A stretch of DNA of 64,000 nucleotides from Acinetobacter suaedae (GTDB lineage Bacteria; Pseudomonadota; Gammaproteobacteria; Pseudomonadales; Moraxellaceae). The stretch covers positions 2,232,001 to 2,296,000 of the forward strand of contig NZ_CP043909.1 of the NCBI RefSeq assembly GCF_008630915.1, given 5' to 3'. The notes below the pieces were generated by a model that did no database searches, was not told where the DNA came from, and worked only from the letters and a program-made list of their open reading frames with translations. Positions 1 to 10,484 of this stretch are shown here, piece by piece (the first letter of the stretch is position 1; each line of letters opens with the position of its first letter). The translations under genes and the position numbers were made by a program.

Positions 1-629
1 CACAAACGCTGTTGTTGACCACCAGATAAACCTGTACCAGGTTGATTTAAACGATCTTTGACTTCATCCCATAGACCAGCTTTACGTAAACTATTTTCTA
101 CAATTTCTTCTAAGTCATATTTGTTACGTGCCAAACCGTGAAGTTTAGGACCATATGCAACGTTGTCAAAAATTGACTTTGGGAATGGGTTTGGTTTTTG
201 GAATACCATGCCAACTTGTGCGCGCAATAACACCACATCTAAGTTTGGATCATAGATATCTTGATTATCTAATGTCACCTTGCCTGTTACACGACAAATA
301 TCAATCGTGTCATTCATACGATTCAGTGTACGAAGAAAGGTTGATTTACCACACCCAGATGGACCAATAAATGCAATGACTTCATTTTGGTAAATATCAA
401 GGTCAATCCCCTTGATTGCCTCAGTTTCACCATAGTACACATGAACATCTTGAGTACTAATTTTCACATCACCTTGCAATGAGCTTTTTGCTTTGACAGA
501 AGTTTCAAACTGCGCAACAAAAGCTGTTTCTTGATGTGCTGATGTTTCTGACGATGTAAATTGAGTTTGCTGTGGATTCACTGATTTATCCTTTTCTAAG
601 GAGTTCGTGGTATCTATAGTATTCATCAT
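1..629 (-). CDS. pstB: Phosphate ABC transporter ATP-binding protein PstB (C-terminus cut by window edge)
   Basis: ATPase subunit of the high-affinity phosphate importer PstSCAB, acting at the cytoplasmic face of the inner membrane. About 209 residues lie in the window before the left edge cuts the gene. The Walker A motif GPSGCGKS and the ABC signature LSGGQQQR are both readable, the latter right at the edge. The first 55 or so residues are a polar extension ahead of the ABC domain. The start is preceded by GGAG six bases upstream; two ATG codons are adjacent (629 and 626) and either could be used. It is the last visible gene of pstS-pstC-pstA-pstB, 11 bases after pstA. Identity is secure; only the C-terminal part is unseen. 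Confidence 0.96.
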   Translation of the reverse strand, partial: MMNTIDTTNSLEKDKSVNPQQTQFTSSETSAHQETAFVAQFETSVKAKSSLQGDVKISTQDVHVYYGETEAIKGIDLDIYQNEVIAFIGPSGCGKSTFLRTLNRMNDTIDICRVTGKVTLDNQDIYDPNLDVVLLRAQVGMVFQKPNPFPKSIFDNVAYGPKLHGLARNKYDLEEIVENSLRKAGLWDEVKDRLNQPGTGLSGGQQQRL

Positions 630-640
630 GTTATCTCCGA

Positions 641-2038
641 TTACCAACGTACTTCAAATTTCTTACGTAACCAAATTGCAAGACTGTTTAAACCAATCAT
701 CAGAGCAAGCAACACAATAATCGCTGCTGCGGTACGCCCTTCGAAGAAGTTGCGCAATTCATTGCCCTGCCATAAGAAAATTTGTACAGGTAACGCTGTA
801 GATTGATCTAATGGCGAAGCTGGTACACTCGCGACGAAAGCACTCATACCAATTAACAAGAGTGGTGCTGTCTCACCAAGTGCTTGTGCAACACCAATAA
901 TTGCTCCCGTCAAAATACCAGGCAAAGCCAACGGTAAAACATGATGGAAAACGGTTTGAACTCTCGATGCACCCAAGCCTAGAGCAGCTTGACGAATCGA
1001 AGGAGGAACGGCTTTCAGTGATGCACGTGTTGTAATAATCACTGTTGGAAGCGTCATTAAACTCAAGACCAAACCACCCACTAATGGCGCTGAGATCGGT
1101 AAATGCATCCAGCCAATAAAGATTGCTGCACCTAATAAACCAAATACAATCGAAGGTACTGCTGCCAAGTTATTGATATTGACTTCAATAATATCAGTCA
1201 TCACATTCTTTGGTGCAAACTCTTCTAAGTAAATCGCACTTGCCACACCGATTGGAATCGAAATCAAGATCACGATAAGCATCATGAACAAAGAGCCCAT
1301 GAATGCACCTGCCAAACCACTCGTTGCAGGAGAACTACGCGAATCTGGATTAACAAACAAGTTCGTATTAAAACTATTTTTAATCACGCCATCTGCTTTT
1401 AATTGATCCGCTAACTGACGTAATTCTGGGTTTAATTGCTGCTGTTCATCTGGAAGAGAACGATCAATATTACCTGCCAACCAAACATCTACATTTGCAT
1501 CAGCCAAAATCTTAATATCTTGTGTTTTACCAATCAGTGATGGATTGGCAAATACCATGTCACGTAAACGGTATGCTTCTGAACTGGTATATAGACCTCT
1601 CAACTCATCACGTTGAGATTCAACCGCAGGATCTTTTGTAATGATCGCATTTGCAATTAAAGCATCCCAATCGACCATTCCCATTTGCGTTTGCCACTCA
1701 ATATAACGCTCTTCAAAACGCGCTGGACTCTCACCAGCTTGACGCTTTGGAGGTGCACCCGCATCGATAATAGTCGGATCAAAATACACTGGAATCGTCA
1801 TCGTATTTTGCCAGAAAGCTGGAAGCCCCTTCGATAAAATACTCACGAAAAGCAATGCAACAAACGCTAAGCCAAGCATCACGGCTGAAAACCCAAAGAA
1901 ACGAAAGGTCTTTTCTTTGCGATGACGTTTCGCAAGTGACTTTTCAATTCTTGCTTTACGCTCTTCACGTAATTCTTGCGCTGCTTGCGGGTCAAATGCA
2001 GGACTCTGATCCACAGGAGATGTATTGGATGAAGTCAT
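641..2038 (-). CDS. pstA: Phosphate ABC transporter permease PstA
   Basis: Inner-membrane permease that forms the phosphate channel with PstC. At 465 residues it is far longer than enterobacterial PstA (about 300). The extra length is a polar region between the first membrane segment (about residues 47-70) and the MetI-type permease domain (about 235-460), which carries the usual EAA-type loop ([14 protein letters not shown]). Long Pst permeases of this kind are known from Pseudomonas. Its start overlaps the pstC stop by 4 bases (ATGA), so translation is probably coupled. Regulation is likely by phosphate limitation through the element upstream of pstS. Confidence 0.95.
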   Translation of the reverse strand: MTSSNTSPVDQSPAFDPQAAQELREERKARIEKSLAKRHRKEKTFRFFGFSAVMLGLAFVALLFVSILSKGLPAFWQNTMTIPVYFDPTIIDAGAPPKRQAGESPARFEERYIEWQTQMGMVDWDALIANAIITKDPAVESQRDELRGLYTSSEAYRLRDMVFANPSLIGKTQDIKILADANVDVWLAGNIDRSLPDEQQQLNPELRQLADQLKADGVIKNSFNTNLFVNPDSRSSPATSGLAGAFMGSLFMMLIVILISIPIGVASAIYLEEFAPKNVMTDIIEVNINNLAAVPSIVFGLLGAAIFIGWMHLPISAPLVGGLVLSLMTLPTVIITTRASLKAVPPSIRQAALGLGASRVQTVFHHVLPLALPGILTGAIIGVAQALGETAPLLLIGMSAFVASVPASPLDQSTALPVQIFLWQGNELRNFFEGRTAAAIIVLLALMIGLNSLAIWLRKKFEVRW

Positions 2039-3414
2039 TCGTATTGCTCACGATATTTACGCACGATATAAAGTGCAATAATGTTGAGACCCAATGTAAT
2101 TACAAATAAGGTCAAACCAAGTGCAAATGCCACAAGTGCTTGTGGGCTTGCAAAGTCGGTATCTCCAGTTAATTGATTTACAATAGTTACCGTTACAGTA
2201 GATACAGCTTCTAATGGATTTGCATGCAATATTGGACTATTACCTGCGGCTAACACCACGATCATGGTTTCACCAATCGCACGCGAAGCAGCCAGTAAGA
2301 ATGCACCAACGATCCCTGGTAGCGCAGCTGGCATCACCACTCGACGAATCGTTTCTGATTTAGTCGCACCTAAGCCCAAAGAACCATCACGCAACGATCT
2401 CGGCACTTGTGTAATGATGTCATCCGATAAAGACGATACAAATGGGATAATCATAATCCCCATAACGAAGCCAGCAGTAAGCGCGCTGGTCGCATTGATA
2501 TTGAGTCCTATCGCCTCACCGAACAATCGGAAATATGGTCCGATGATCATTAATGCAAAGACACCATACACAATCGTTGGAATACCAGCCAAAATTTCAA
2601 TCGTTGGTTTTGCCCAAGAGCGTAAACGTGGTGAGGCATATTCCGCCAAATAAATCGCAATCATCAATCCAACAGGAACTGCAACTAAAAGTGCAACTCC
2701 ACTGACCATTAACGTACCCCAAAGCAATGGTAATAAACCATAACTTCCTTCAGCAGTACCAGAAGTGCTAAAACCAGGATTCCATTCTGTTCCAAAGAAG
2801 AAATCAAATGGACTAACAAAACTAAAAAAGCGTAAAGCCTCACTGAACATCGACAATACGATTCCAATCGTGGTTAGAATCGCAACACCAGAACATAAAA
2901 TTAAACCAACGTTAATCGCACGTTCAACTTGATTACGCGCTCGAAACTGTTGACTGATTGTTCTTTTGGCCCAAACTAATCCCGCCAGTGCTGCACTAAT
3001 CACAACTGCTACTTTAGCAAAGGTACCAATACTCTGAAATTTAGCCAGCTCTTTAGCTGCTGCAAGCTCGTAAGTTGCAGCTTGATCAGTTACCCCAAAG
3101 CCTGAAGCAATTGCTTGTACACGACTAAATAAAACTGAACGACCACTTTCATCTAGGCTCGCATTCACAGTGGCAGGAATATGATTAAATACAATTTGTT
3201 TTAATACTGTTGGCTCAACCACATTCCAAATCAACAAAATTAAAAAAGCTGGAATACCACACCACAAAGCAACCAAAGCACCATAATAGCCGGGACGCGA
3301 ATGCAATGCAGCCGAGTTATTTCCCTTACCTGCTAGGTTACGGCTTTTTCTCAGCCCAATTTGATATGCGATTGCCACAAGGGCCAACAACACACCGATA
3401 ATTAGCAGATTCAT
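2035..3414 (-). CDS. pstC: Phosphate ABC transporter permease PstC
   Basis: Second membrane subunit of the Pst phosphate importer. It has 459 residues against about 320 in E. coli; the additional part is a soluble segment of roughly 90 residues after the second hydrophobic stretch, followed by a third segment and the permease domain (about 215-455). The coupling loop DGSLGLGATKSETIRRV is visible. It follows pstS after 98 bases that contain a hairpin with a T-run, and overlaps pstA by four bases. Family length variation is established; a specific role for the insertion is not. Confidence 0.94.
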   Translation of the reverse strand: MNLLIIGVLLALVAIAYQIGLRKSRNLAGKGNNSAALHSRPGYYGALVALWCGIPAFLILLIWNVVEPTVLKQIVFNHIPATVNASLDESGRSVLFSRVQAIASGFGVTDQAATYELAAAKELAKFQSIGTFAKVAVVISAALAGLVWAKRTISQQFRARNQVERAINVGLILCSGVAILTTIGIVLSMFSEALRFFSFVSPFDFFFGTEWNPGFSTSGTAEGSYGLLPLLWGTLMVSGVALLVAVPVGLMIAIYLAEYASPRLRSWAKPTIEILAGIPTIVYGVFALMIIGPYFRLFGEAIGLNINATSALTAGFVMGIMIIPFVSSLSDDIITQVPRSLRDGSLGLGATKSETIRRVVMPAALPGIVGAFLLAASRAIGETMIVVLAAGNSPILHANPLEAVSTVTVTIVNQLTGDTDFASPQALVAFALGLTLFVITLGLNIIALYIVRKYREQYE

Positions 3415-3466
3415 GCAATCTCCACTGTTTTCTCAATTCTTTTCATCTGAAAAAACTTAGCCTGAT

Positions 3467-3498
3467 AAAAAAGGCTGATGATATAAATATCACCAGCC
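3467..3498 (-). terminator. Hairpin with T-run between pstS and pstC
   Basis: On the minus strand a 12-bp stem (GGCTGGTGATAT pairing with ATATCATCAGCC, one G.T pair) is followed by six T. It sits just after the pstS stop inside the operon, so it probably acts as a partial terminator or 3' stabiliser that keeps PstS more abundant than the permease subunits. Confidence 0.75.
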
Positions 3499-3512
3499 CG
3501 ATTTAGTCGATC

Positions 3513-4544
3513 TTATTTAACAGTTTTACCTGCTTTAAAGTCCGCCAAGATTTTTGCACGCTCGCTATCCGACATTGGAATTAAACCAGCGCGCTCTAAT
3601 TTAGAACCTTTACCTGTCACATTCTTATTCAAGAAGTATTCTACATATTGAGGTAAACCTTTGATTGATTTCAAATGTTCCCCTTTCACATAGAAATATA
3701 AAGGACGTGAAACAGGATACTTACCACTTAAAATTGTTGCTTCTGAAGGAACAACGTTATTCACTGTCGCCACGCGAAGTTTGTCACGGTTTTGATCGTA
3801 GAAACTCAAACCAAATACACCGACAGCACTTTGATTTGTTCTTAAACGTGCAAGCGTTTCTGTGTAATCACCTGCAATTTCAATTACACGACCATCTTTA
3901 CGGAAGTTAGTACATGCTTTTTTCTGTGCGTCTTTGTCTAAGCCTTTGATATATTCATAAGTTTCACAACCTGAATCTACCATTTTCTCTTGGAAGACTT
4001 CACGTGTACCGTGGTTAGAGCCAGGAATTACCAATGTAATTGGCTCATTCGGTAAAGTTTTATCAATTTGATTCCAACGTGTATACGGATTTGGCACTAA
4101 CTTACCATTTGATGGTAACTCAGCTGCAATCGCGGTAAATACATGATAAGGCTTTAATTTAAATGCTGCTTTATTAATATTTGATGCAAATACGATACCG
4201 TCATAACCAATTTTTATTTCTAAAATTTGATTAACACCAGCTTTTTTACAAACTTCAATTTCAGAATCTTTAATTTTACGAGATGAGTTTGCAACATCGA
4301 TCGTGTTATCACCCACACCTTGACAGAATTGTTTTAAACCACCTGAAGAACCACCAGAACCAACAACAGGCGTTTTAAATTGTGGGAAAGTGTTACCAAA
4401 CTCTTCTGCTGCAATACTTGCGAAAGGCAAAACAGTTGAAGAACCAGCAATTTGGATCGTATCACGAGCTGCGTTTGCAGTCGTTGCTACAGTTGCCCCA
4501 GTTACAGCTAATGCAATTGCGAGATTACGTGGGTTTAAGCGCAT
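3513..4544 (-). CDS. pstS: Phosphate-binding periplasmic protein PstS
   Basis: Periplasmic phosphate-binding protein that delivers phosphate to PstC/PstA. The signal peptide runs from MRLNPRNLAIAL to about ANAA, and the mature protein opens with the phosphate-binding motif AGSSTVLPF; a second ligand loop, GSGGSSGG, follows. An ATG 15 bases upstream (4559) gives a five-residue longer reading, but GAGAGAA lies at a suitable distance from the inner ATG, so I prefer 4544. It is the first gene of the pst operon, with a Pho-box-like element about 85 bases upstream. Length (343) is normal for the family. Confidence 0.95.
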   Translation of the reverse strand: MRLNPRNLAIALAVTGATVATTANAARDTIQIAGSSTVLPFASIAAEEFGNTFPQFKTPVVGSGGSSGGLKQFCQGVGDNTIDVANSSRKIKDSEIEVCKKAGVNQILEIKIGYDGIVFASNINKAAFKLKPYHVFTAIAAELPSNGKLVPNPYTRWNQIDKTLPNEPITLVIPGSNHGTREVFQEKMVDSGCETYEYIKGLDKDAQKKACTNFRKDGRVIEIAGDYTETLARLRTNQSAVGVFGLSFYDQNRDKLRVATVNNVVPSEATILSGKYPVSRPLYFYVKGEHLKSIKGLPQYVEYFLNKNVTGKGSKLERAGLIPMSDSERAKILADFKAGKTVK

Positions 4545-4628
4545 TTTGTTTTCTCTCATTTATACAATTTGATTTACAACTCTTTTAAATTGAAGTGTTG
4601 TACTTTGGTTAACTGCATTTTGATTAGA

Positions 4629-4661
4629 TAATATGACAAATAAGTTACAACTTTGTGACGC
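4629..4661 (-). promoter_or_regulatory. Pho-box-like triple direct repeat upstream of pstS
   Basis: On the minus strand three 11-bp units follow each other: GCGTCACAAAG, TTGTAACTTAT and TTGTCATATTA. The last two fit the PhoB pattern of TGTCA-like heptamers spaced by four bases. PhoB control of pst operons is established in many proteobacteria; here it is inferred from the repeats and their position. Confidence 0.7.
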
Positions 4662-5115
4662 TTTGATGATAATTGAGATATTGCATCAAATTTATTTAAA
4701 TTTTATTAAATATCAATATGTAAGCAAAGACAAAATATCTTTACAGCTAGAGCAACGACAATCGAAATTGTAATATCTCATTCGATTATTGCAACTTATC
4801 TTTAATTTTTTAGAGCAATGTCATCCTTAATCGCGAAGAAAATATGATCAATAGAATACCAGTCAATTTTTCCCTTATTCAATAGTATGACACATTTATT
4901 AAAATGAACCTGTATACTGAGAAACAACGATGATTGCCATTTTTCTATTAAAATTTTAGAAGAATGTCTTACAGCATATCGTTTTTTAGAAATTATATTT
5001 TATTAAACATTATTATTTGCGTTCTAAAAGTATTAACACATCATTCAGTTTATTGAAATTTCTTAGAACAGTGTATTGATCTATATTCATTTTAAACGAA
5101 TAGAAAGAAGAGATC
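4662..5115. other. AT-rich intergenic region without recognised genes
   Basis: This stretch separates the pst Pho-box region from the Rieske oxygenase gene. I see no convincing reading frame, RNA or repeat in it. Its right end must hold the oxygenase promoter; AAGAAGAGA just before 5116 is a plausible ribosome binding site. Confidence 0.5.
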
Positions 5116-6168
5116 ATGAATACTAAAGCCATCGCAACCTTCAATCCTGATTTACCCATTCACATGACATTTTCAGAGCATGATTGGCATCTGCTTGCAC
5201 AGCATTGGTATCCAATCGCCTTAGCCCGTGATATTACAGAACAGCCCACAGCCACCATGTTACTCGATATGCCACTGGTGATTTACAAAATGGCAGACCA
5301 ACTTGTTGTTGCCAAAGATGCCTGTCCACATCGTGGTGTTCCCCTGAGTTTAGGCCGTAATGATGGATTAGGTGTGGTCTGTCGCTATCACGGTTTACGT
5401 TTCGGTGAAAATGGAAAATGTAATCGTATTCCCGCCCATCCAGAACATAAAATATCTGAACGCTTTCATCTAAAAACATATGCTGCTATCGAGAAATATG
5501 GCCTGATCTGGTGCAATCTCACAGCGAATAAAGATGCGTTACCCGCTATTCCACACATGCCTTATTGGGATCATCTAGACTTTCAACAATTGGTCTGTCC
5601 GTCTGTAGAGCTCAATTGTTTTGCAGGAAGACAGCTTGAAGGTTTTATTGATGTGGCTCATTTTGCTTGGGTACATCCTGATACTTTTGGAGACCCAGAC
5701 AATGTTGAAGTACCAGATTACACGACGACAGAGACCACTTACGGTTTTGATGCAGATTATATAAGTAGTGTCGGTCGTTACCCGATTGGTATGGATCAGC
5801 GTGGACAAGAAGGCTTTCAGTGGTTAAGGCATTTTGAAATCAGCCTTCCCTTTACCGCAACACTGACGATCCATTTTCCGAATGATAGCAAGCAAGTGAT
5901 TATGAATGCTGCTAGTCCTGTGTCTGCGCGTCAAACGCGTTTATTTGCACCAATCTGCCGTAACTATGATAAAGACTTACCTGTCGAAGATGCCTATAAA
6001 TTCAATTTAGAAATTTTTGAAGAAGATCGCCTCATTGTAGAAACTCAAAAACCTGAATATCTACCACTAGACCTATCTATGGAAGCACATTTCCCAGCAG
6101 ATCGTAGTTCTAGCATGTACCGTAAACTGCTCCGAAAAATGGGATTTAGTCCAATTTTTGCTGCCTGA
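5116..6168 (+). CDS. Rieske non-haem iron oxygenase, alpha subunit type
   Basis: Terminal oxygenase of the aromatic-ring-hydroxylating/demethylase superfamily. The Rieske cluster ligands are C70-x-H72 and C89-x2-H92 (CPH...CRYH). The mononuclear iron motif D179-x2-H182-x4-H187 (DVAHFAWVH) follows in the catalytic domain. Length (350) fits single-subunit VanA-like oxygenases. No partner reductase gene is adjacent, so electrons must come from a reductase encoded elsewhere. The substrate cannot be told from the sequence. It is a stand-alone gene with a bidirectional terminator after it. Confidence 0.85.
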   Translation: MNTKAIATFNPDLPIHMTFSEHDWHLLAQHWYPIALARDITEQPTATMLLDMPLVIYKMADQLVVAKDACPHRGVPLSLGRNDGLGVVCRYHGLRFGENGKCNRIPAHPEHKISERFHLKTYAAIEKYGLIWCNLTANKDALPAIPHMPYWDHLDFQQLVCPSVELNCFAGRQLEGFIDVAHFAWVHPDTFGDPDNVEVPDYTTTETTYGFDADYISSVGRYPIGMDQRGQEGFQWLRHFEISLPFTATLTIHFPNDSKQVIMNAASPVSARQTRLFAPICRNYDKDLPVEDAYKFNLEIFEEDRLIVETQKPEYLPLDLSMEAHFPADRSSSMYRKLLRKMGFSPIFAA

Positions 6169-6193
6169 TTTTATTTTTCAAACATTCATAAAT

Positions 6194-6223
6194 AAAAACG
6201 AGGTCATTAAAGACCTCGTTTTT
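6194..6223. terminator. Bidirectional terminator between the oxygenase gene and ddc
   Basis: The stem AAAAACGAGGTC / GACCTCGTTTTT with a six-base loop gives U-runs on both strands, and serves two converging genes. Confidence 0.9.
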
Positions 6224-6243
6224 ATTAGTAAACCAAACTGCAA

Positions 6244-7776
6244 TTAAACAATTGGTGGTACATAAGTACCTTCAACAATTGAGTCTTTGATTCGATCAGC
6301 TTCTGCTAGCACAAGTGCAAGTAAATTTTGAACGTTTTCAAGCGTTGCAACTGGGCTTAACGTGGTCATCTTCAAAGATTGAACATTACCCACTTTGGTC
6401 ACACCAATATTTGCTTCACCACGTGCAAACAATTCATCTGCAACGTTTTGATTCAAGCTATCGACAAACTCAGCTGGATAACCTTCTGGCACGACACGGA
6501 ACAGCACTGACGCAAACTGTGGTTCAACCAACAGCTCAAGACCGTCTGTTGCTTTGATATAGTCTGCGACTTCACGTGTTAATTTCACGCCGTGATCGAT
6601 CATTGAACCATAAAGCTCTTCACCTAATGCTTCAACTGTCATCCACAATTTCAATGCATCAAAACGACGAGTCGTTTGTAATGATTTAGACACAAGGTTA
6701 GGGACACCATGCTCTTCATCATAAGCAGAGTTTAAGTACTCCGCTTCATAATGCATAAAGCGATAGTTTGCTTCGTCTTTCAACAGGAAAGCACCACAAC
6801 TAATGCTTTGGAAATAATGCTTATGGAAATCAAGCGTGATTGAGTCTGATAATTCAATTCCATCTAACATTGCACGATGGTCATTTGAAAGAATCAGTGC
6901 ACCACCCCAAGCTGCATCAATGTGCATCCATGAACCAAATTTATTGGTAATTTCACGGATTTTCTTAAGTGGATCAATTGCGCCAGCATCTGTCGTACCC
7001 GCTGTTGCAACTACACAAGCGACGATCTTGCCTTCTGATTGAAGATGTGCCATGGTTTTTTCTAGCGCATCCACATCCATTTGTGCATTTTCATTCACAG
7101 GAACAGTTACAACTGACTGGAAGCCCATCCCCATCATTGCCATGTTCTTTTGCACAGAAAAATGTGCATTTTCAGAACAAATGACTTTGACGTTTTTCAT
7201 TGCTTCAGTTGGAATACCATCACGCTGAACCGACCATGGATTACCATGTTCATCTTTCCAGTTTTTCGAGATGCACCAGTCACGTGCCAGCAATACGCCC
7301 ATTAGGTTTGACTGAGTACCACCCGAAGTGAACACACCCGCCTGACCTGCGCCATAACCCACTTTTTGACGAAGCCAATCAATGAGCTGTACTTCCATCA
7401 ATGAACCCGCTGGGCTTTGATCCCATGAATCCATCGATTGGTTGGTTGCATTGATTAATACTTCCGCAATTTGACTCATTACCATCGTTGGGCAATGCAA
7501 ATGTGCAAGTGAATGTGGGTGATGTACTTTTAAGCTTTTGTTGAGGAATAACTCAACCATACGCTGTAATGACTGTTGTACACCTAAACCTTCTTTTGAT
7601 GGATTAAAAGAAATGGCTGCGCGCAAGTCTTTAATGCTTCCACCTGTGTACATTTTATCATTTTGCAACCATGCTGAAACGGCTTGAACCGCTTCGCCCA
7701 TTGCTGACTGATAGTCAGCAATGGATTGAGCATCATTGCAGAGTAACGCTTTACGATGTTCTGCAAAATCAACCAT
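6244..7776 (-). CDS. ddc: L-2,4-diaminobutyrate decarboxylase
   Basis: PLP enzyme of the group II decarboxylase family that converts L-2,4-diaminobutyrate to 1,3-diaminopropane, the characteristic polyamine of Acinetobacter. The PLP lysine is K319 in DFHKH and the cofactor-binding aspartate is D287 in HIDAAWGG; both are intact. It follows dat by three bases on the same strand, so the two steps (transamination, then decarboxylation) are encoded as one operon. Assignment rests on family resemblance plus this context, which matches the known A. baumannii dat-ddc arrangement. Length (510) is normal. Confidence 0.93.
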   Translation of the reverse strand: MVDFAEHRKALLCNDAQSIADYQSAMGEAVQAVSAWLQNDKMYTGGSIKDLRAAISFNPSKEGLGVQQSLQRMVELFLNKSLKVHHPHSLAHLHCPTMVMSQIAEVLINATNQSMDSWDQSPAGSLMEVQLIDWLRQKVGYGAGQAGVFTSGGTQSNLMGVLLARDWCISKNWKDEHGNPWSVQRDGIPTEAMKNVKVICSENAHFSVQKNMAMMGMGFQSVVTVPVNENAQMDVDALEKTMAHLQSEGKIVACVVATAGTTDAGAIDPLKKIREITNKFGSWMHIDAAWGGALILSNDHRAMLDGIELSDSITLDFHKHYFQSISCGAFLLKDEANYRFMHYEAEYLNSAYDEEHGVPNLVSKSLQTTRRFDALKLWMTVEALGEELYGSMIDHGVKLTREVADYIKATDGLELLVEPQFASVLFRVVPEGYPAEFVDSLNQNVADELFARGEANIGVTKVGNVQSLKMTTLSPVATLENVQNLLALVLAEADRIKDSIVEGTYVPPIV

Positions 7777-7779
7777 GGT

Positions 7780-9150
7780 TTAGCCTCGTACTGCTTTTAA
7801 TGCTTCCGCAACTGCCTTTTTGAAACGTGCAATAATTTCAACACATTCGTCCTGATTAATAATCAATGGGCAAAGTAAACGAATAACTGTACCATTGCGA
7901 CCACCCTTCTCAAGCAATAATTTATTGTTGAAGCAGGCTGTCTGAATCGCTGCAGCTAACTGTGCATCAGCAGGTAGAGAACCCATATGATCCGCTGGTT
8001 TACGTTCATCAACAATCTCAATACCGATCATTAAACCACGACCACGGACATTACCAATGCACGGGAATTCTTGTACAAGTTTTTTAAGCTCTGCTTGTAA
8101 GAAATCACCACGCTCTTGTGCATTTTGTGCAAGATTTTGTTCTTTAATCACTTGTAGTGATGCTAAACCAGTACCCATCGCCAATTGGTTGCCACGGAAA
8201 GTACCTGAGTGTGTACCAGGCTGCCAAGCATCAAATTTACGCTTGATACCCAATACTGCAAGCGGCAAGCTACCACCAACAGCTTTTGACATCACGACAA
8301 CATCAGGCTCGATCCCCGCATGTTCAAAGGCAAACATTTTACCTGAACGTGCAAAACCAGCTTGAACTTCATCCAAGATTAAAACGATGTTGTGCTTTTC
8401 AGTCACTTCACGAATTTTTTGTAACCACTTAACAGGCGCAGTTACGACACCACCCTCACCCTGAATCGCTTCAAGGATAACAGCAGCTGGTTTGGTTACA
8501 CCGCTTTCAACATCTTCAATGAAATTTTCAAAATAATAGGTTAAGGCATCTACACCAGCCTCTCCACCTAAACCAAGCGGACAACGATACTCATGTGGAT
8601 ATGGCATGAATTGCACGCCTGGCATTAAACCATTGACTGCATTCTTCGCACTCAAGTTACCAGTCATTGATAACGCACCATGCGTCATACCATGATAGCC
8701 GCCAGAGAAGCTGATCACCGAACTACGGCCAGTATATGTTTTGGCAAGTTTAATCGCTGCTTCAGTCGCATCTGCACCCGTAGGTCCACAGAATTGTAAG
8801 CAATATTCTTCTTTACCACCTGGCAAATATGCCAAAAGTGCTTCTGTAAACGCATCTTTTAAAGGAGTCGTTAAGTCTAAAGTATGCAATGGCAAACCGC
8901 TTGCCAACGTATCTTGAATACTTTGAATCACCGCAGGATGATTATGACCTAAAGCCAATGTTCCTGCCCCAGCTAAACAATCAAGGTACTCTGTACCTTC
9001 AACATCAGTAACCCAGCAGCCTTGCGCTTTTGCTATTGCCAACGGTAGTTTACGAGGATAACTACGAACATTCGATTCCATCTGACTTTGGCGAGTCAAA
9101 TAATATTCGTTGGTTGCATTAGCGGCAGGATTTACGGAAGTAACGCTCAT
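7780..9150 (-). CDS. dat: Diaminobutyrate--2-oxoglutarate aminotransferase
   Basis: Class III PLP aminotransferase that makes L-2,4-diaminobutyrate from aspartate semialdehyde using an amino donor such as glutamate. The cofactor aspartate is D260 ([10 protein letters not shown]) and the Schiff-base lysine is K289 (VMSKAVGG). It is the first gene of the dat-ddc operon for 1,3-diaminopropane synthesis. The 466-bp region upstream contains a strong inverted repeat at 9356-9379. A related role in siderophore precursor supply exists in other bacteria, but no siderophore synthesis genes are nearby. Confidence 0.93.
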   Translation of the reverse strand: MSVTSVNPAANATNEYYLTRQSQMESNVRSYPRKLPLAIAKAQGCWVTDVEGTEYLDCLAGAGTLALGHNHPAVIQSIQDTLASGLPLHTLDLTTPLKDAFTEALLAYLPGGKEEYCLQFCGPTGADATEAAIKLAKTYTGRSSVISFSGGYHGMTHGALSMTGNLSAKNAVNGLMPGVQFMPYPHEYRCPLGLGGEAGVDALTYYFENFIEDVESGVTKPAAVILEAIQGEGGVVTAPVKWLQKIREVTEKHNIVLILDEVQAGFARSGKMFAFEHAGIEPDVVVMSKAVGGSLPLAVLGIKRKFDAWQPGTHSGTFRGNQLAMGTGLASLQVIKEQNLAQNAQERGDFLQAELKKLVQEFPCIGNVRGRGLMIGIEIVDERKPADHMGSLPADAQLAAAIQTACFNNKLLLEKGGRNGTVIRLLCPLIINQDECVEIIARFKKAVAEALKAVRG

Positions 9151-9355
9151 ATCGAATTACCATCTCTGATATGGGTAGAAGAAATAAGTCTGGTGACTTT
9201 TGGTCCTTTGACTCGGTGCTTGTTTGAATCTAGCGCAGACACAAAATTTTATATCTTTCAACTAGGAGCGAGATGATACCTAATTTTCAAAGAAAATAAA
9301 CAATTTTATGCCTTAGATTCATCTAATCTTTTTGAAAAAAAAATTCTTTCAATTA

Positions 9356-9379
9356 AGTATGATGGATTATCATCATACT
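9356..9379. promoter_or_regulatory. Perfect inverted repeat in the dat / SIMPL-gene intergenic region
   Basis: AGTATGATG and CATCATACT flank a six-base centre. It lies in the 466-bp gap (9151-9616) between divergent dat and the SIMPL-domain gene. No T-run follows on either strand, so an operator is more likely than a terminator. The regulator is unknown, and I see nothing else in the gap except AT-rich promoter-like sequence. Confidence 0.5.
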
Positions 9380-9616
9380 ATGTGACAAGCGAAAGAAAGT
9401 AAGCTTTTTTTAATATCAATTTTTTTTTTAGATAAATGGTCAAATTACACAATATACAAACCTGATTTTTATCTCTTTTTTATTTTATTTAGCAATTGCA
9501 AGATCACACTAAGTTATTACAAATCCACCACAAAATATGCTGATGTTTCTCACAACTTCTTTTTAATATCAAAGTTGAAAAAATAAATTCTTGTATCAAA
9601 TTCTAAGGAATTTTCT

Positions 9617-10318
9617 ATGCGCACTCTAGCTCTCACAACCATGATACTTGGAGCAACATTGAGTCCTACACTTTTTGCCCATGAAACAGAAAAACTAAAC
9701 TATAATATTGTTAATATTCAAGCTGATGCCTCACGCCAAGTTGCCAATGATGAAATGCGTGCTGTGCTTTATATTGAAAAAAGTCACAAGCAGCCTGCTG
9801 AACTTTCCAATCAAATCAATCAATTAATGAATCAAGCACAAGCAATTGCTCGTAAATACACACAAGTTAAAGTGGAAACGGGTGCACAAAGTACCTATCC
9901 AATCTACGACAATGACAGTAGAAAATTGAAAGAATGGCGTGCTCGTGCCGAAATTCAACTGGAAAGTAAAGATTTTAAAGCAGCTAGCCAGCTCATTAGT
10001 GAGTTACAACAAAATTTCCAAACTCAATCCATCAACTTTACTGTTTCAGATGAACAACGTAAAAAAGTTGAAAATGAATTGATGATTGAAGCATCTAAAA
10101 ATTTCCAGCAACGTGCGCAAGCCATCACTCAAGCATGGAACAAAGCTCAATATAATTTGGTAAGTTTAAACTTAAATACCAGCAACTATTTCCCTCAACC
10201 TGTGATGCGTGGTGGGATGGCAAAATTTGCGATGGCTGAAGCCGCCCCAGCTCAAGATATGGCAGCAGGCGAATCAAAAATTACGGTCAATGCAAATGGT
10301 ACTATTCAGTTTAAATAA
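9617..10318 (+). CDS. SIMPL-domain (DUF541) periplasmic protein
   Basis: Exported protein of the SIMPL/DUF541 family, whose members are periplasmic or outer-membrane-associated and poorly understood biochemically. A signal peptide (MRTLALTTMILGATL to about LFAHE) is followed by the conserved core: VNIQADASRQVANDEMRAVLYIE near the start and KITVNANGTIQF at the end. The last 40 residues before that are rich in Ala and Met. AAGGA lies eight bases before the ATG. Length (233) is typical. It is monocistronic, with a strong terminator after it. Confidence 0.85.
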   Translation: MRTLALTTMILGATLSPTLFAHETEKLNYNIVNIQADASRQVANDEMRAVLYIEKSHKQPAELSNQINQLMNQAQAIARKYTQVKVETGAQSTYPIYDNDSRKLKEWRARAEIQLESKDFKAASQLISELQQNFQTQSINFTVSDEQRKKVENELMIEASKNFQQRAQAITQAWNKAQYNLVSLNLNTSNYFPQPVMRGGMAKFAMAEAAPAQDMAAGESKITVNANGTIQFK

Positions 10319-10333
10319 GTATTGCTTCAGTCC

Positions 10334-10361
10334 AAAACCGCGCCAATGCGCGGTTTTTTCA
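10334..10361 (+). terminator. Terminator of the SIMPL-domain gene
   Basis: The stem AAAACCGCGC / GCGCGGTTTT with loop CAAT is followed by further T on the plus strand, just after the stop codon. Confidence 0.92.
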
Positions 10362-10411
10362 GATAAACCATGTAAAAAACAATTAAGTTAGGATAAACGA
10401 TAGTTATAATT

Positions 10412-10428
10412 GATAATAATTATTATTT
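10412..10428 (+). promoter_or_regulatory. Fur-box-like site upstream of the TonB-dependent receptor gene
   Basis: GATAATAATTATTATTT contains the palindrome ATAATAATTATTAT and resembles the Fur consensus GATAATGATAATCATTATC. It lies about 60-70 bases before the receptor start, where an iron-responsive operator is expected. The region is very AT-rich, so chance similarity cannot be excluded. Confidence 0.65.
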
Positions 10429-10484
10429 GAATTTCATAAATCAACCAGTAAGATGCGAGAAATTTAAAGCATTTTTATCGTTTT

